NCBI GenBank assembly: GCA_032718475.1
Contig: JAUCBJ010003225.1
Coordinates: 32,801-96,800 of the forward strand
DNA length: 64,000 bases
Direction of reading: 5' to 3'
Origin: Nemertoderma westbladi
Taxonomy: Eukaryota; Xenacoelomorpha; Nemertodermatida; Nemertodermatidae
Shown: one piece after another, positions 48,801-60,437 of the stretch
Layout of the letters: each line of letters begins with the position of its first letter
Position numbering within the stretch: position 1 is the first letter of the stretch
Position numbers and translations under genes: made by a program
Notes under the pieces: model-generated
Told to the model about the DNA's origin: nothing
What the model saw: only the letters and a program-made list of their open reading frames with translations
Database searches by the model: none

Positions 48801-51800
48801 TGAATTATTTCCACCTATAATTAATTATTGGTCGTATTAAATGTGATCAGCTGACATTGAATTATTTCCACCTATAATTATATGTTGTATTAAATGTGAT
48901 CAGCTGACATTGAATTATTTCGACCAATAATTATATGTTGTATTAAATGTGATCAGCTGACATTGAATTATTTCCACCTATAATTAATTATTGGTCGTAT
49001 TAAATGTGATCAGCTGACATTTAATTATTTCCACCTATAATTATATGTTGTAAATGTGATCAGCTGACATTGAATTATTTCCACCTATAATTAATTATTG
49101 GTCGTATTAAATGTGATCAGCTGACATTTAATTATTTCCACCTATAATTATATGTTGTAAATGTGATCAGCTGACAGTGAATTATTTCGACCTATAATTA
49201 TATGTTGTATTAAATGTGATCAGCTGACATTGAATTATTTCCACCTATAATTAATTATTGGTCGTATTAAATGTGATCAGCTGAGAGTGAATTATTTCGA
49301 CCTATAATTATATGTTGTAAATGTGATCAGCTGACAGTGAATTATTTCCACCTATAATTAATTATTGGTCGTATTAAATGTGATCAGCTGACATTGAATT
49401 ATTTCCACCTATAATTATATGTTGTAAATGTGATCAGCTGACAGTGAATTATTTCCACCTATAATTAATTATTGGTCGTATTAAATGTGATCAGCTGACA
49501 TTGAATTATTTCCACCTATAATTATATGTTGTATTAAATGTGATCAGCTGACATTGAATTATTTCCACCTATAATTAATTATTGGTCATATTAAATGTGA
49601 TCAGCTGACATTGAATTATTTCCACCTATAATTATATGTTGTAAATGTGATCAGCTGACAGTGAATTATTTCCACCTATAATTAATTATTGGTCGTATTA
49701 AATGTGATCAGCTGACATTGAATTATTTCGACCTATAATTATATGTTGTAAATGTGATCAGCTGACAGTGAATTATTTCCACCTATAATTAATTATTGGT
49801 CGTATTAAATGTGATCAGCTGACATTGATTTATTTCCACCTATAATTATATATTGTAAATGTGATCAGCTGACAGTGAATTATTTCCACCTATAATTAAT
49901 TATTGGTCGTATTAAATGTGATCAGCTGACATTGAATTATTTCGACCTATAATTATATGTTGTAAATGTGATCAGCTGACAGTGAATTATTTCCACCTAT
50001 AATTATATGTTGTATTAAATGTGATCAGCTGACATTTAATTATTTCCACCTATAATTATATGTTGTAAATGTGATCAGCTGACAGTGAATTATTTCGACC
50101 TATAATTATATGTTGTATTAAATGTGATCAGCTGACATTGAATTATTTCCACCTATAATTAATTATTGGTCGTATTAAATGTGATCAGCTGACAGTGAAT
50201 TATTTCGACCTATAATTATATGTTGTAAATGTGATCAGCTGACAGTGAATTATTTCCACCTATAATTAATTATTGGTCGTATTAAATGTGATCAGCTGAC
50301 ATTGAATTATTTCCACCTATAATTATATGTTGTAAATGTGATCAGCTGACAGTGAATTATTTCCACCTATAATTAATTATTGGTCGTATTAAATGTGATC
50401 AGCTGACATTGAATTATTTCCACCTATAATTATATGTTGTATTAAATGTGATCAGCTGACATTGCATTATTTCCACCTATAATTAATTATTGGTCGTATT
50501 AAATGTGATCAGCTGACATTGAATTATTTCCACCTATAATTATATGTTGTAAATGTGATCAGCTGACAGTGAATTATTTCCACCTATAATTAATTATTGG
50601 TCGTATTAAATGTGATCAGCTGACATTGAATTATTTCCACCTATAATTATATGTTGTAAATGTGATCAGCTGACAGTGAATTATTTCCACCTATAATTAA
50701 TTATTGGTCGTATTAAATGTGATCAGCTGACATTGAATTATTTCCACCTATAATTATATGTTGTATTAAATGTGATCAGCTGACATTTAATTATTTCCAC
50801 CTATAATTATATGTTGTAAATGTGATCAGCTGACAGTGAATTATTTCGACCTATAATTATATGTTGTATTAAATGTGATCAGCTGACATTGAATTATTTC
50901 CACCTATAATTAATTATTAGTCGTATTAAATGTGATCAGCTGACAGTGAATTATTTCGACCTATAATTATATGTTGTAAATGTGATCAGCTGGCAGTGAA
51001 TTATTTCCACCTATAATTAATTATTGGTCGTATTAAATGTGATCAGCTGACATTGAATTATTTCCACCTATAATTATATGTTGTAAATGTGATCAGCTGT
51101 CAGTGAATTATTTCCACCTATAATTAATTATTGGTCGTATTAAATGTGATCAGCTGACATTGAATTATTTCCACCTATAATTATATGTTGTATTAAATGT
51201 GATCAGCTGACATTGAATTATTTCCACCTATAATTAATTATTGGGCGTATTAAATGTGATCAGCTGACATTGAATTATTTCCACCTATAATTATATGTTG
51301 TATTAAATGTGATCAGCTGACATTGAATTATTTCCACCTATAATTAATTATTGGTCGTATTAAATGTGATCAGCTGACAGTGAATTATTTCCACCTATAA
51401 TTATATGTTGTATTAAATGTGATCAGCTGACATTTAATTATTTCCACCTATAATTATATGTTGTAAATGTGATCAGCTGACAGTGAATTATTTCCACCTA
51501 TAATTAATTATTGGTCGTATTAAATGTGATCAGAGCTGACATTGAATTATTTCCACCTATAATTATATGTTGTATTAAATGTGATCAGCTGACATTGAAT
51601 TATTTCCACCTATAATTAATTATTGGTCGTATTAAATGTGATCAGCTGACAGTGAATTATTTCCACCTATAATTATATGTTGTATTAAATGTGATCAGCT
51701 GACATTTAATTATTTCCACCTATAATTATATGTTGTAAATGTGATCAGCTGACAGTGAATTATTTCCACCTATAATTAATTATTGGTCGTATTAAATGTG

Positions 51801-54591
51801 ATCAGCTGACATTGAATTATTTCCACCTATAATTATATGTTGTAAATGTGATCAGCTGACATTGAATTATTTCCACCTATAATTAATTATTGGTCGTATT
51901 AAATGTGATCAGCTGACATTGAATTATTTCCACCTATAATTATATGTTGTATTAAATGTGATCAGCTGACATTGAATTATTTCGACCAATAATTATATGT
52001 TGTATTAAATGTGATCAGCTGACATTGAATTATTTCCACCTATAATTAATTATTGGTCGTATTAAATGTGATCAGCTGACATTTAATTATTTCCACCTAT
52101 AATTATATGTTGTAAATGTGATCAGCTGACATTGAATTATTTTCACCTATAATTAATTATTGGTCGTATTAAATGTGATCAGCTGACATTTAATTATTTC
52201 CACCTATAATTATATGCTGTAAATGTGATCAGCTGACAGTGAATTATTTCGACCTATAATTATATGTTGTATTAAATGTGATCAGCTGACATTGAATTAT
52301 TTCCACCTATAATTAATTATTGGTCGTATTAAATGTGATCAGCTGACATTGAATTATTTCCACCTATAATTATATGTTGTATTAAATGTGATCAGCTGAC
52401 ATTGAATTATTTCCACCTATAATTAATTATTGGTCGTATTAAATGTGATCAGCTGACATTGAATTATTTCCACCTATAATTATATGTTGTAAATGTGATC
52501 AGCTGACAGTGAATTATTTCCACCTATAATTAATTATTGGTCGTATTAAATGTGATCAGCTGACATTGAATTATTTCCACCTATAATTATATGTTGTATT
52601 AAATGTGATCAGCTGACATTGAATTATTTCCACCTATAATTAATTATTGGTCGTATTAAATGTGATCAGCTGACAGTGAATTATTTCCACCTATAATTAT
52701 ATGTTGTATTAAATGTGATCAGCTGACATTTAATTATTTCCACCTATAATTATATGTTGTAAATGTGATCAGCTGACAGTGAATTATTTCCACCTATAAT
52801 TAGTTATTTGTCGTATTAAATGTGATCAGCTGACATTGAATTATTTCCACCTATAATTAATTATTGGTCGTATTAAATGTGATCAGCTGACATTGAATTA
52901 TTTCCACCTATAATTATATGTTGTATTAAATGTGATCAGCTGACATTGAATTATTTCGACCAATAATTATATGTTGTATTAAATGTGATCAGCTGACATT
53001 GAATTATTTCCACCTATAATTAATTATTGGTCGTATTAAATGTGATCAGCTGACATTGAATTATTTCCACCTATAATTATATGTTGTAAATGTGATCAGC
53101 TGACAGTGAATTATTTCCACCTATAATTAATTATTGGTCGTATTAAATGTGATCAGCTGACATTGAATTATTTCCACCTATATTTATATGTTGTAAATGT
53201 GATCAGCTGACATTGAATTATTTCCACCTATAATTACATGTTGTAAATGTGATCAGCTGACAGTGAATTATTTCCACCTATAATTAAATTATATGTTGTA
53301 AATGTGATCAGATGACATTGAATTATTTCCACCTATAATTAATTATTGGTCGTATTAAATGTGATCAGCTGACATTGAATTATTTCCACCTATAATTAAT
53401 TATTGGTCGTATTAAATGTGATCAGCTGACAGTGAATTATTTCGACCTATAATTATATGTTGTATTAAATGTGATCAGCTGACAATGAATTATTTCCACC
53501 TATAATTAATTATTGGTCGTATTAAATGTGATCAGCTGACATTGAATTATTTCCACCTATAATTATATGTTGTAAATGTGATCAGCTGACAGTGAATTAT
53601 TTCCACCTATAATTAATTATTGGTCGTATTAAATGTGATCAGCTGACATTGAATTATTTCCACCTATAATTATATGTTGTAAATGTGATCAGCTGACAGT
53701 GAATTATTTCGACCTATAATTATATGTTGTATTAAATGTGATCAGCTGACATTGAATTATTTCCACCTATAATTAATTATTGGTCGTATTAAATGTGATC
53801 AGCTGACAGTGAATTATTTCGACCTATAATTATATGTTGTATTAAATGTGATCAGCTGACAATGAATTATTTCCACCTATAATTAATTATTGGTCGTATT
53901 AAATGTGATCAGCTGACATTGAATTATTTCCACCTATAATTATATGTTGTAAATGTGATCAGCTGACAGTGAATTATTTCCACCTATAATTAATTATTGG
54001 TCGTATTAAATGTGATCAGCTGACATTGAATTATTTCCACCTATATTTATATGTTGTAAATGTGATCAGCTGACATTGAATTATTTCCACCTATAATTAC
54101 ATGTTGTAAATGTGATCAGCTGACATTGAATTATTTCCACCTATAATTACATGTTGTAAATGTGATCAGCTGACAGTGAATTATTTCCACCTATAATTAA
54201 TTATTGGTCGTATTAAATGTGATCAGCTGACATTGAATTATTTCCACCTATATTTATATGTTGTAAATGTGATCAGCTGACATTGAATTATTTCCACCTA
54301 TATTTATATGTTGTAAATGTGATCAGCTGACATTGAATTATTTCCACCTATAATTATATGTTGTAAATGTGATCAGCTGACATTGAATTATTTCCACCTA
54401 TAATTAATTATTGGTCGTATTAAATGTGATCAGCTGACATTGAATTATTTCCACCTATAATTAATTATTGGTCGTATTAAATGTGATCAGCTGACAGTGA
54501 ATTATTTCGACCTATAATTATATGTTGTATTAAATGTGATCAGCTGACAATGAATTATTTCCACCTATAATTAATTATTGGTCGTATTAAA
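39825..54591 (+). repeat. 14.8-kb satellite array, monomers of 50, 53 and 57 bp
   Basis: About 275 head-to-tail monomers (estimated from length) built on TGTGATCAGCTGACA, then KTGAATTATTTC, then SACCTATAATTA. Three endings define the classes: TATGTTGTAAAT (50 bp), TATGTTGTATTAAAT (53 bp) and ATTATTGGTCGTATTAAAT (57 bp). Classes are mixed, often alternating 50 and 57. Rare variants recur at fixed offsets (2,613, 2,720 and 3,087 bp), showing higher-order duplication. Each monomer carries the palindromes TGATCA and TCAGCTGA. No long open frame and no inserted element inside the array. Confidence 0.97.
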
Positions 54592-54870
54592 CGGTACACC
54601 GCGCGGTGTATCGCAGGGCCAGCGGTACACCGCTGACTGTGAACGACACAACAGGTAGTTGTGTGCTAAACCGCGCGGTTTACCGCAGCCCCTTTAAACA
54701 ATGTTAAAACAATTAATGTAATTTCCTGTTTAATTCACAGTCTACAGATAGACAATCAGTTACCGCAAGGGTACCGTTGGGTGTGAACGGGTACCGGGTA
54801 GTGTACCGCTGGCTTACCGCTTCAATACCGCCAGACTACTTTACCGCTCACGCACCGTTGGATGTGAATA
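54592..54870. repeat. GC-richer block with repeated GGTACACCGC / ACCG motifs
   Basis: Starts sharply at the satellite end. Contains CGGTACACCGCGCGGTGTA, AGCGGTACACCGCTG, AAACCGCGCGGTTTACCG and GGTACCGTTGGGTGTGAACG, i.e. several short palindromes and three GTGTGAA/ATGTGAA words. It resembles the subterminal region of a DNA transposon; family unknown. Confidence 0.55.
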
Positions 54871-54899
54871 TAAATGCTGAGATGGGATTCACGTCATTG

Positions 54900-55275
54900 A
54901 ATTTTTGCTCCGGGTGGGTAAAGTTTTGATCGCAAAAGACAGAATGGTTACAAGGTTTCACAAAAAAGCCATTGTGGGTGCAAAATGCAGATTGCTCCAC
55001 TGGCTAGAACAGGCCTCTTTCTTATTAGGTGGTGCGAAATTCAAATTATAATAATAGCATTAATAACAGTAGTCACAGTCAGTCAGTCAAATTTGGCACC
55101 CGGTAGGAAAAGTTTTTATTGCACAAGACACAATGGCTACAAGGTTTTACCAATTAAGACATTGGATGTGCTAAATGCAGATAGCACCACTGGCTTCAAA
55201 AGAGACCTCTTATAAGTGGTGGGAAATACCAATTGTAATATGAGCAGTATTACAGTATCAGTCAGACACTCAGTC
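54900..55275 (+). repeat. 188-bp diverged tandem duplication
   Basis: The copies start at about 54903 and 55091. Shared words in order: GGTA..AAAGTTTT, ATGG.TACAAGGTTT, GCAAATGCAGAT-like, CCACTGGCT, CTCTT..TTA..TGGTG, AGTCAGTCAG. Non-coding, upstream of the transposase gene. Confidence 0.75.
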
Positions 55276-55967
55276 ATCAACCTGCAATAGCCATCTTCTT
55301 TCAGTATTGTAGTAGTCTAATTGTAATTTTCTCTGTGGGACTCCTGGATTCCAGGATTCTAATTTGTTTGTAAACCCAAACTGCCTTACCCTGTAGTATG
55401 AAGGTATATAGTATGCAGGTACCAATATAGGTATACACACATATAGGCCTAACATTTTATATCTGATAGGCCAATTCATGTAAAGTAGCAATCTAGCTGT
55501 GCCTACCAAATTGCCTATTATTTTGCTATGCTTTATACCATTTGACTGTTGGAGGTGCTTTATAACATTATCTTACTGGGTTGGACTAGGCCTTCAGATA
55601 ATAGGAGAAATCAATATGCATAGGAAGATAACTAAAGTTAAATTTCGTGGCAATCAGCATTTGAGTTCAACCCGGGAAAATATATCTAAATCAAATCCCA
55701 GGTGTGTCTCAGCATCGAAGCAGAAACTGGTTGTAGATTCACTTCAAGATGATCTTCTAGGGAACACTGATTTATCCGGAAATGCAATAATAAACCTCAA
55801 ATTACTGGCAGATGCAATAACTGAAGGTGCAGTATGCATTACCTGCCATGGTGAACTTAATCTAGAATGTTATCCAATAGAAGGTCCTTCAGTGCGTCTT
55901 GTAATGGTTTGTGAGTCTTGCGATGCCGAGAATGAGTTCTATTCTTCACCAAAAGTAGATCACCATC

Positions 55968-56823
55968 GAGGAAATCCTGACAATTACCTAACTGATCTAG
56001 ACTTTGCTGATGACTTAGGAGTACTCTCAGAATCACTAGAGGGAGCCCAACGGCTCCTCAGCTCATTAGAACATGCTGCTTCTAGTGTTGGTCTTTTTAT
56101 TAACTCCAGAAAGACCAAAATTTTGACAGTTAACTTTGAAAGTCCTCAGCAAGTCTCTGATCGGATGAGCATAAGCTCAAAAGATGGTATGCTTGAGCAT
56201 GTGGATGACTTCTGTTACCTGGGATCATGGATCCGGAAGTCAGGTGAGGACCTTCGAATACGTAAGGGAAAGGCATGGCCAGCCTTGAATAGACTTTCCA
56301 GGATTTGGAAGTCACTGAGAATTAATCGGAAACTTAAGGTCCGGTTATTTAGAGCAGCAGTAGTTCCAGTACTCCTCTATGGGAGTCCATGCTGGGCTCT
56401 AACTGCTGAGGACACCAAATCTCTGGATGGCACATTCACAAGAATGCTACGCCGGGTTCATTGTGTCAAGTTCAATGCACACATCTCCAACCAGACACTA
56501 TATAACATTGGAGGTTTCTCATTGGTTCCCCCAAGCTTGACACTAGAACAAAATCGCCTCCGCTTTGCAGGACATTGCTTTCGCCGTGAGGACCAGCCAG
56601 TGCATAATCTTGTACTTTGGCAACCTCATGGAGTGAATAAGCATGGTGGACAGCCCATGACTTTCTTGAGACGCATCTTAAAGGACACTGGCCTTGAAGA
56701 TGCGGATGATCTAGCAAATGTCATGGGTGATAGGGAGTTATGGCGGTGCAATTTTGTCGATAAGCCGGCACAGCATTCTTAAAAATGCAGCTGCAATGCA
56801 GCATGCCGATCCTAGTAGTAGTA
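55968..56823 (+). mobile_element. LINE copy inside the transposase gene, 57-bp target duplication
   Basis: An 856-bp 5'-truncated LINE beginning just upstream of RT motif C (LTDLDFADDLGVL) and running uninterrupted to the normal stop (..FVDKPAQHS), the TGCAGCTGCAATGCAGCATG terminus and (TAG)n tail. It is the best-preserved copy in the window. Host sequence 55911-55967 recurs at 56824-56880 with one mismatch, a 57-bp target duplication. Because it entered in frame, a 427-codon fusion frame (55499-56782) joins the transposase N-terminus to the LINE C-terminus; this is probably accidental. Confidence 0.93.
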
Positions 56824-57753
56824 GTGAGTCTTGCGATGCCGAGAATGGGTTCTATTCTTCACCAAAAGTAGATCACCATCATAAGAGACGACAGTTCGAT
56901 ATCAATCTTAGATCTATATATGGCTTTCGCTCAATAGGAGTTGGAAAGGTTAAGGGTGATACATTCTTGTCAATTATGGATTTACTGTCAACTGTCACAA
57001 AGTTCTTCCACACCCAAAAGAAGGCAATACTACCTGCAGTTCAACTATGTGCTGAAGCCTCCATGAATCGGGCTGCAGCAGAGTCTATAACTGCCAACAA
57101 AGAAGCCACAGTCATGACAGATATACCAATTAGTATTGACGGATCGTGGCAGAAGAGAGGTCATACTTCCCTCAATGGCATTGTCAGTGTTATTGGTATT
57201 GATAATGGAAAGGTTAAATGATTGCGAATGTCTTAGCAAGCATTGTCATTGGTGTTCCTCAGTAAAGAACCCAAGTGTTGCTGCTAAAGCTGCTCATAGT
57301 ACACACTGTCCAAAAAACTATGAGGATACCAGTGGGGGCATGGAAGCAGCGGGAGCTATAGCAATATATAGTCGTTCAATGGCAGATCTTGGTGTTAGGT
57401 ATACCAAATATATCGGAGATGGTGATAGTTCAAGTTTCAAAACTGTTGTAAACTCATCTCCTTATGGCAGTGATGTGTCCATTGAAAAACTGGGGTGTGT
57501 TGGACATGTCCAGAAGAGAATGGGTACCAGGCTACGTGACTTGAAGTCATCATACAAAGGAAGGAAGCTCTGTGATAAGAAGACCATAGGTGGTTTAGGA
57601 CGTTTGACTGATGGTTGGATCAAGTAACTGCAGTTCTATTATGGAAGAGCTATACGGGAGAATTGCATTTCAGTCGATAACATGAGAAAAGCTGTATGGG
57701 CCACCTACTTCCATGAATTATCCACTGATAAACATCCTCAACATCATCCTCAT

Positions 57754-57778
57754 CACCATGAGGGGAATCCTCATGGTG
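57754..57778. other. Perfect 10-bp hairpin in the transposase pseudogene
   Basis: CACCATGAGG (57754-57763), loop GGAAT, CCTCATGGTG (57769-57778). It sits at the frame break in a CAT/CCT-rich stretch and may mark the indel that broke the frame. Confidence 0.7.
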
Positions 57779-58244
57779 TCACTATAATCGAAGCATTCAC
57801 TTTAAAACCGATTATTCACATAAGAATCCAATCCCAGATGCAATAGGAGCTCTCATCAAACCAATCTATAGAGACCTCAGCCATCCTGATTTGCTGAGGA
57901 GATGTCTTCATGGAAAGACACAGAACGTAAACGAGAGTTTTAATAATGTGATGTGGTCTCGATGCCCGAAGCGAATATTTGTTGGACGAGTTGTTCTGGC
58001 TATCTCATTGTTTGATTCAGTATTGACATTCAATGATGGGGCAATATCAAGAATAGGAGTTCTTCAGGAGATGGGTTGCACTATTGGTAGCCACTGTAGA
58101 AGAGGTCTCAGTGATGTAGATCATCTTCGGGTCCGTTGTGCAGAGAGAGCACAGAAGGCAATCGAAGAGGTTACATGTAAGCAGAGCAGGAAAAATAAAC
58201 TGGTTGGAAACCCTGGCACTGAGTATGGTGCAGGAAAGTTCTAG

Positions 58245-58764
58245 ACACTTAACTGTGAAAGGTACTATACTTGTAACTGACATAAAATTGATGTTAGGGC
58301 TCAATAAATATATCAATTACATTTAATTGTTTCAATAAAACTTTAAGCGCGATTTATTCGCATTGCCATTTGTCATCTTTGGGTACACTTTTATCCATAA
58401 TGCCTTGGTGAAATTGAATTGATGAAAACTTTGCAGATAGATCAGTTAGGACTCATAGAAGATAATCATGCTCGCATAAGTCTTGATCAATACCCATTCA
58501 CAAATTATAAGGTCTCAATTGCTCTCCGGAAACCATTTTTTGACATACATCCATATTTTCCATATTATCTAACGAACACTTCAAAATCTTTTGACAAAAG
58601 AGCATAATTTTATTCCACTTGGGCATCTTAACAAGGCAATTCACCTATGTGAACCTGAGAAAAGTGTACCTTGGTTACAAAGGAAAATGTATGGCGCGGA
58701 CAAAGAAAGGTGACGTCTCCCCTTAAATCGAGCAATAATATCAAACAAAATAATTAAGTAGAAG
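58245..58764. other. 3' flank of transposase pseudogene, within the inverted repeat
   Basis: Contains AATAAA at about 58335 and otherwise AT-rich sequence without a gene. At about 58712-58755, on the - strand, another decayed monomer-like stretch (TTAATTATTTTGTTTGATATT) precedes the right arm. Confidence 0.5.
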
Positions 58765-58825
58765 AACATTATTTAAAACGACCAATAATATCCATCGAAA
58801 TAATTCAGCATGGCAAAAATCATTT
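58765..58825 (-). repeat. Right arm of the 19-kb inverted repeat
   Basis: Reverse complement of 39645-39706. The match runs through flanking words (CATGGCAAAAA) that satellite monomers lack, so it is closer to the left arm than to the array. Confidence 0.8.
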
Positions 58826-59158
58826 GTACCGGTACCTACCTGCCTACTCCTGCACTGGAATATAAAGAGCTGGGTCCTGGTTAAGTACCTACCCTGGTAG
58901 GTGCCGGTAGCTGTCCCGGTGCTACCACACTTAACTTAGGCCTACTACTGTACTTTATTTATTAGTTGTCGGCTTAGGCTAGGCCTGATCTGATAAGAAA
59001 TGAATACCCTATTTAATTTCGCGACATTTTTATTCAATAATTTCGGGAATTTTCTTATAGAAAAGCAACGCGTAGGTAATTTTATCTAAAATTTGGTACC
59101 CGGTGTTATTTTTTTGTGCTCTTTCTATTTCCAACTGTGTTCGATTGTGTTCGGCATT
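58826..59158. other. Spacer, nothing recognised
   Basis: Rich in GGTACC/GGTAGG words near 58826-58925 (ACCGGTACCTACC, CCTGGTAGGTGCCGGTAG), then AT-rich up to the LTR. No gene. Confidence 0.45.
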
Positions 59159-60359
59159 TGTTCGCGCTTTCAGACCTTTGGCAGTTTAACCCGCCAAATT
59201 AGGATGTCTTTTAGATAATAAATCACTTTTAGCCTCTGACAAGTATTTGATTCACTACACTAGTCGAAACCAATCGGTGCGCGATCATTCACCCGCTGGA
59301 TATACCCGGGAGATTGGGTTCGACGGCTTAATCTTATTGCTATGTAAGCCTAATGTATTATTCGACTGACAGTATTATATAATCTCTGACAATATTATTC
59401 ACCTTCGGGGAATATTAACAGTTCCTTTAGGACGTGGCGCTCTATCTATATAAACAGAGTTATGACTTAAACTACTCACAACGATATGGCTTAGTTATAA
59501 TTCACATATATGGTGCATTCTTTAGGAAATGCTTCGTTATCAGTCTCACTCATACACAATGCTGCACAATACTGCACACTAATCTGCCGATCTTCACTGA
59601 TTTTAGTCACATATAAAAGGAACACAGACCGACTCATGTAGGGTCTATCAAATAACATTAGATTCACTTCAAACCACTTTAACATAAGTCACAATCGTTA
59701 TATGTAACCTTTCTCTCTTACCTTCGGTATATCAAGAATATTGGGTTTCGGGGTTATTTCTCGTTATTCCAAATATAATAATTCATCAACCATATTATGA
59801 AGGCCCGACAGTAAATAGCAGTATAACAATATAAAGTATGCACAGTGTTACACAGTATGCAGTGTCAGTAAGATATTAAATCAGATAACGGATATATGTC
59901 CTTATAATTAAGCCTACTAGTGTTAGGCTAAAACAGAAAAGCACAAAATATTCCCAAGCCGCTCTCTCCTGGCTCAGGACAGAATGTAAACACTGCCCAT
60001 AACGCATTGCGTGATTTCTAGGAAATTTCTGTACAAGAGCCATAAAAATGCTCTGATTGGCTGACTGAACTGAGAGATGCCGTAGAACAAAGAAAATCGA
60101 CACGTATGAATATCAGCTGTTAACCGTCGTCATAGTAACTACTGTTCAAGAGTAGCTATCACCTTTTGCGTCACGGAATTGCCATAGAATCATCAACTAT
60201 GCCTTTCACAGTACACATACGGAGGAAATAGCTCTTAGATCCTCTAAAAAACACCGATACAGCAATAATACGGTCTCTTACACCTATTAAATCAACTACA
60301 GAGTATTTTAATGTAAAAGATAATAAAAATAACGGGGCAATTCAGCAAAGGCTTTTACA
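59159..60359 (-). repeat. 3' LTR of a second element of the same family
   Basis: 1,201 bp, TG..CA ends. Same block order as the LTRs at 26404 and 36653, and followed by the same purine tract and the same ORF tail. Its partner 5' LTR is not in the window, so the element is cut by the window end or rearranged. Confidence 0.9.
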
Positions 60360-60382
60360 CCGCTCCCAGAAAATGGGATTTT
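60360..60382 (-). promoter_or_regulatory. Putative polypurine tract, second element
   Basis: Same sequence and position as 27571-27592: - strand TCCCATTTTCTGGGAGCGG directly before the LTR start TGTAAAAGC. Confidence 0.55.
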
Positions 60383-60437
60383 CAGTCTATAAAATATAAA
60401 AATCACAGTTTCTAAAACCTAAAGATACTCTAAACAG

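Larger units (their letters stand above)
55616..58244 (+). pseudogene. Mutator-like DDE transposase gene, broken
   Basis: Encoded a cut-and-paste DNA transposase of the Mutator-like group widespread in invertebrates. The likely start is ATG 55616 (MHRKITKVKF). An N-terminal Cys region (CITCHGELNLEC, CESCDAEN) is cut at 55967 by a LINE and resumes at 56881. Then come the first catalytic Asp in ISIDGSWQKRGHTSL (about 57135), a Cys/His segment (CECLSKHCHWC), YIGDGDSSSF with the second Asp (about 57415), GHVQKRMGTRLRDL, GGLGRLT, and CLHGKTQNVNESFNN with the Glu (about 57905-57950), to a stop at 58244. Lesions: the LINE insertion; a 1-nt shift near 57220; an in-frame TAA at 57625-57627; another shift near 57775. 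AATAAA follows at about 58335. The copy cannot make transposase. Confidence 0.88.
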
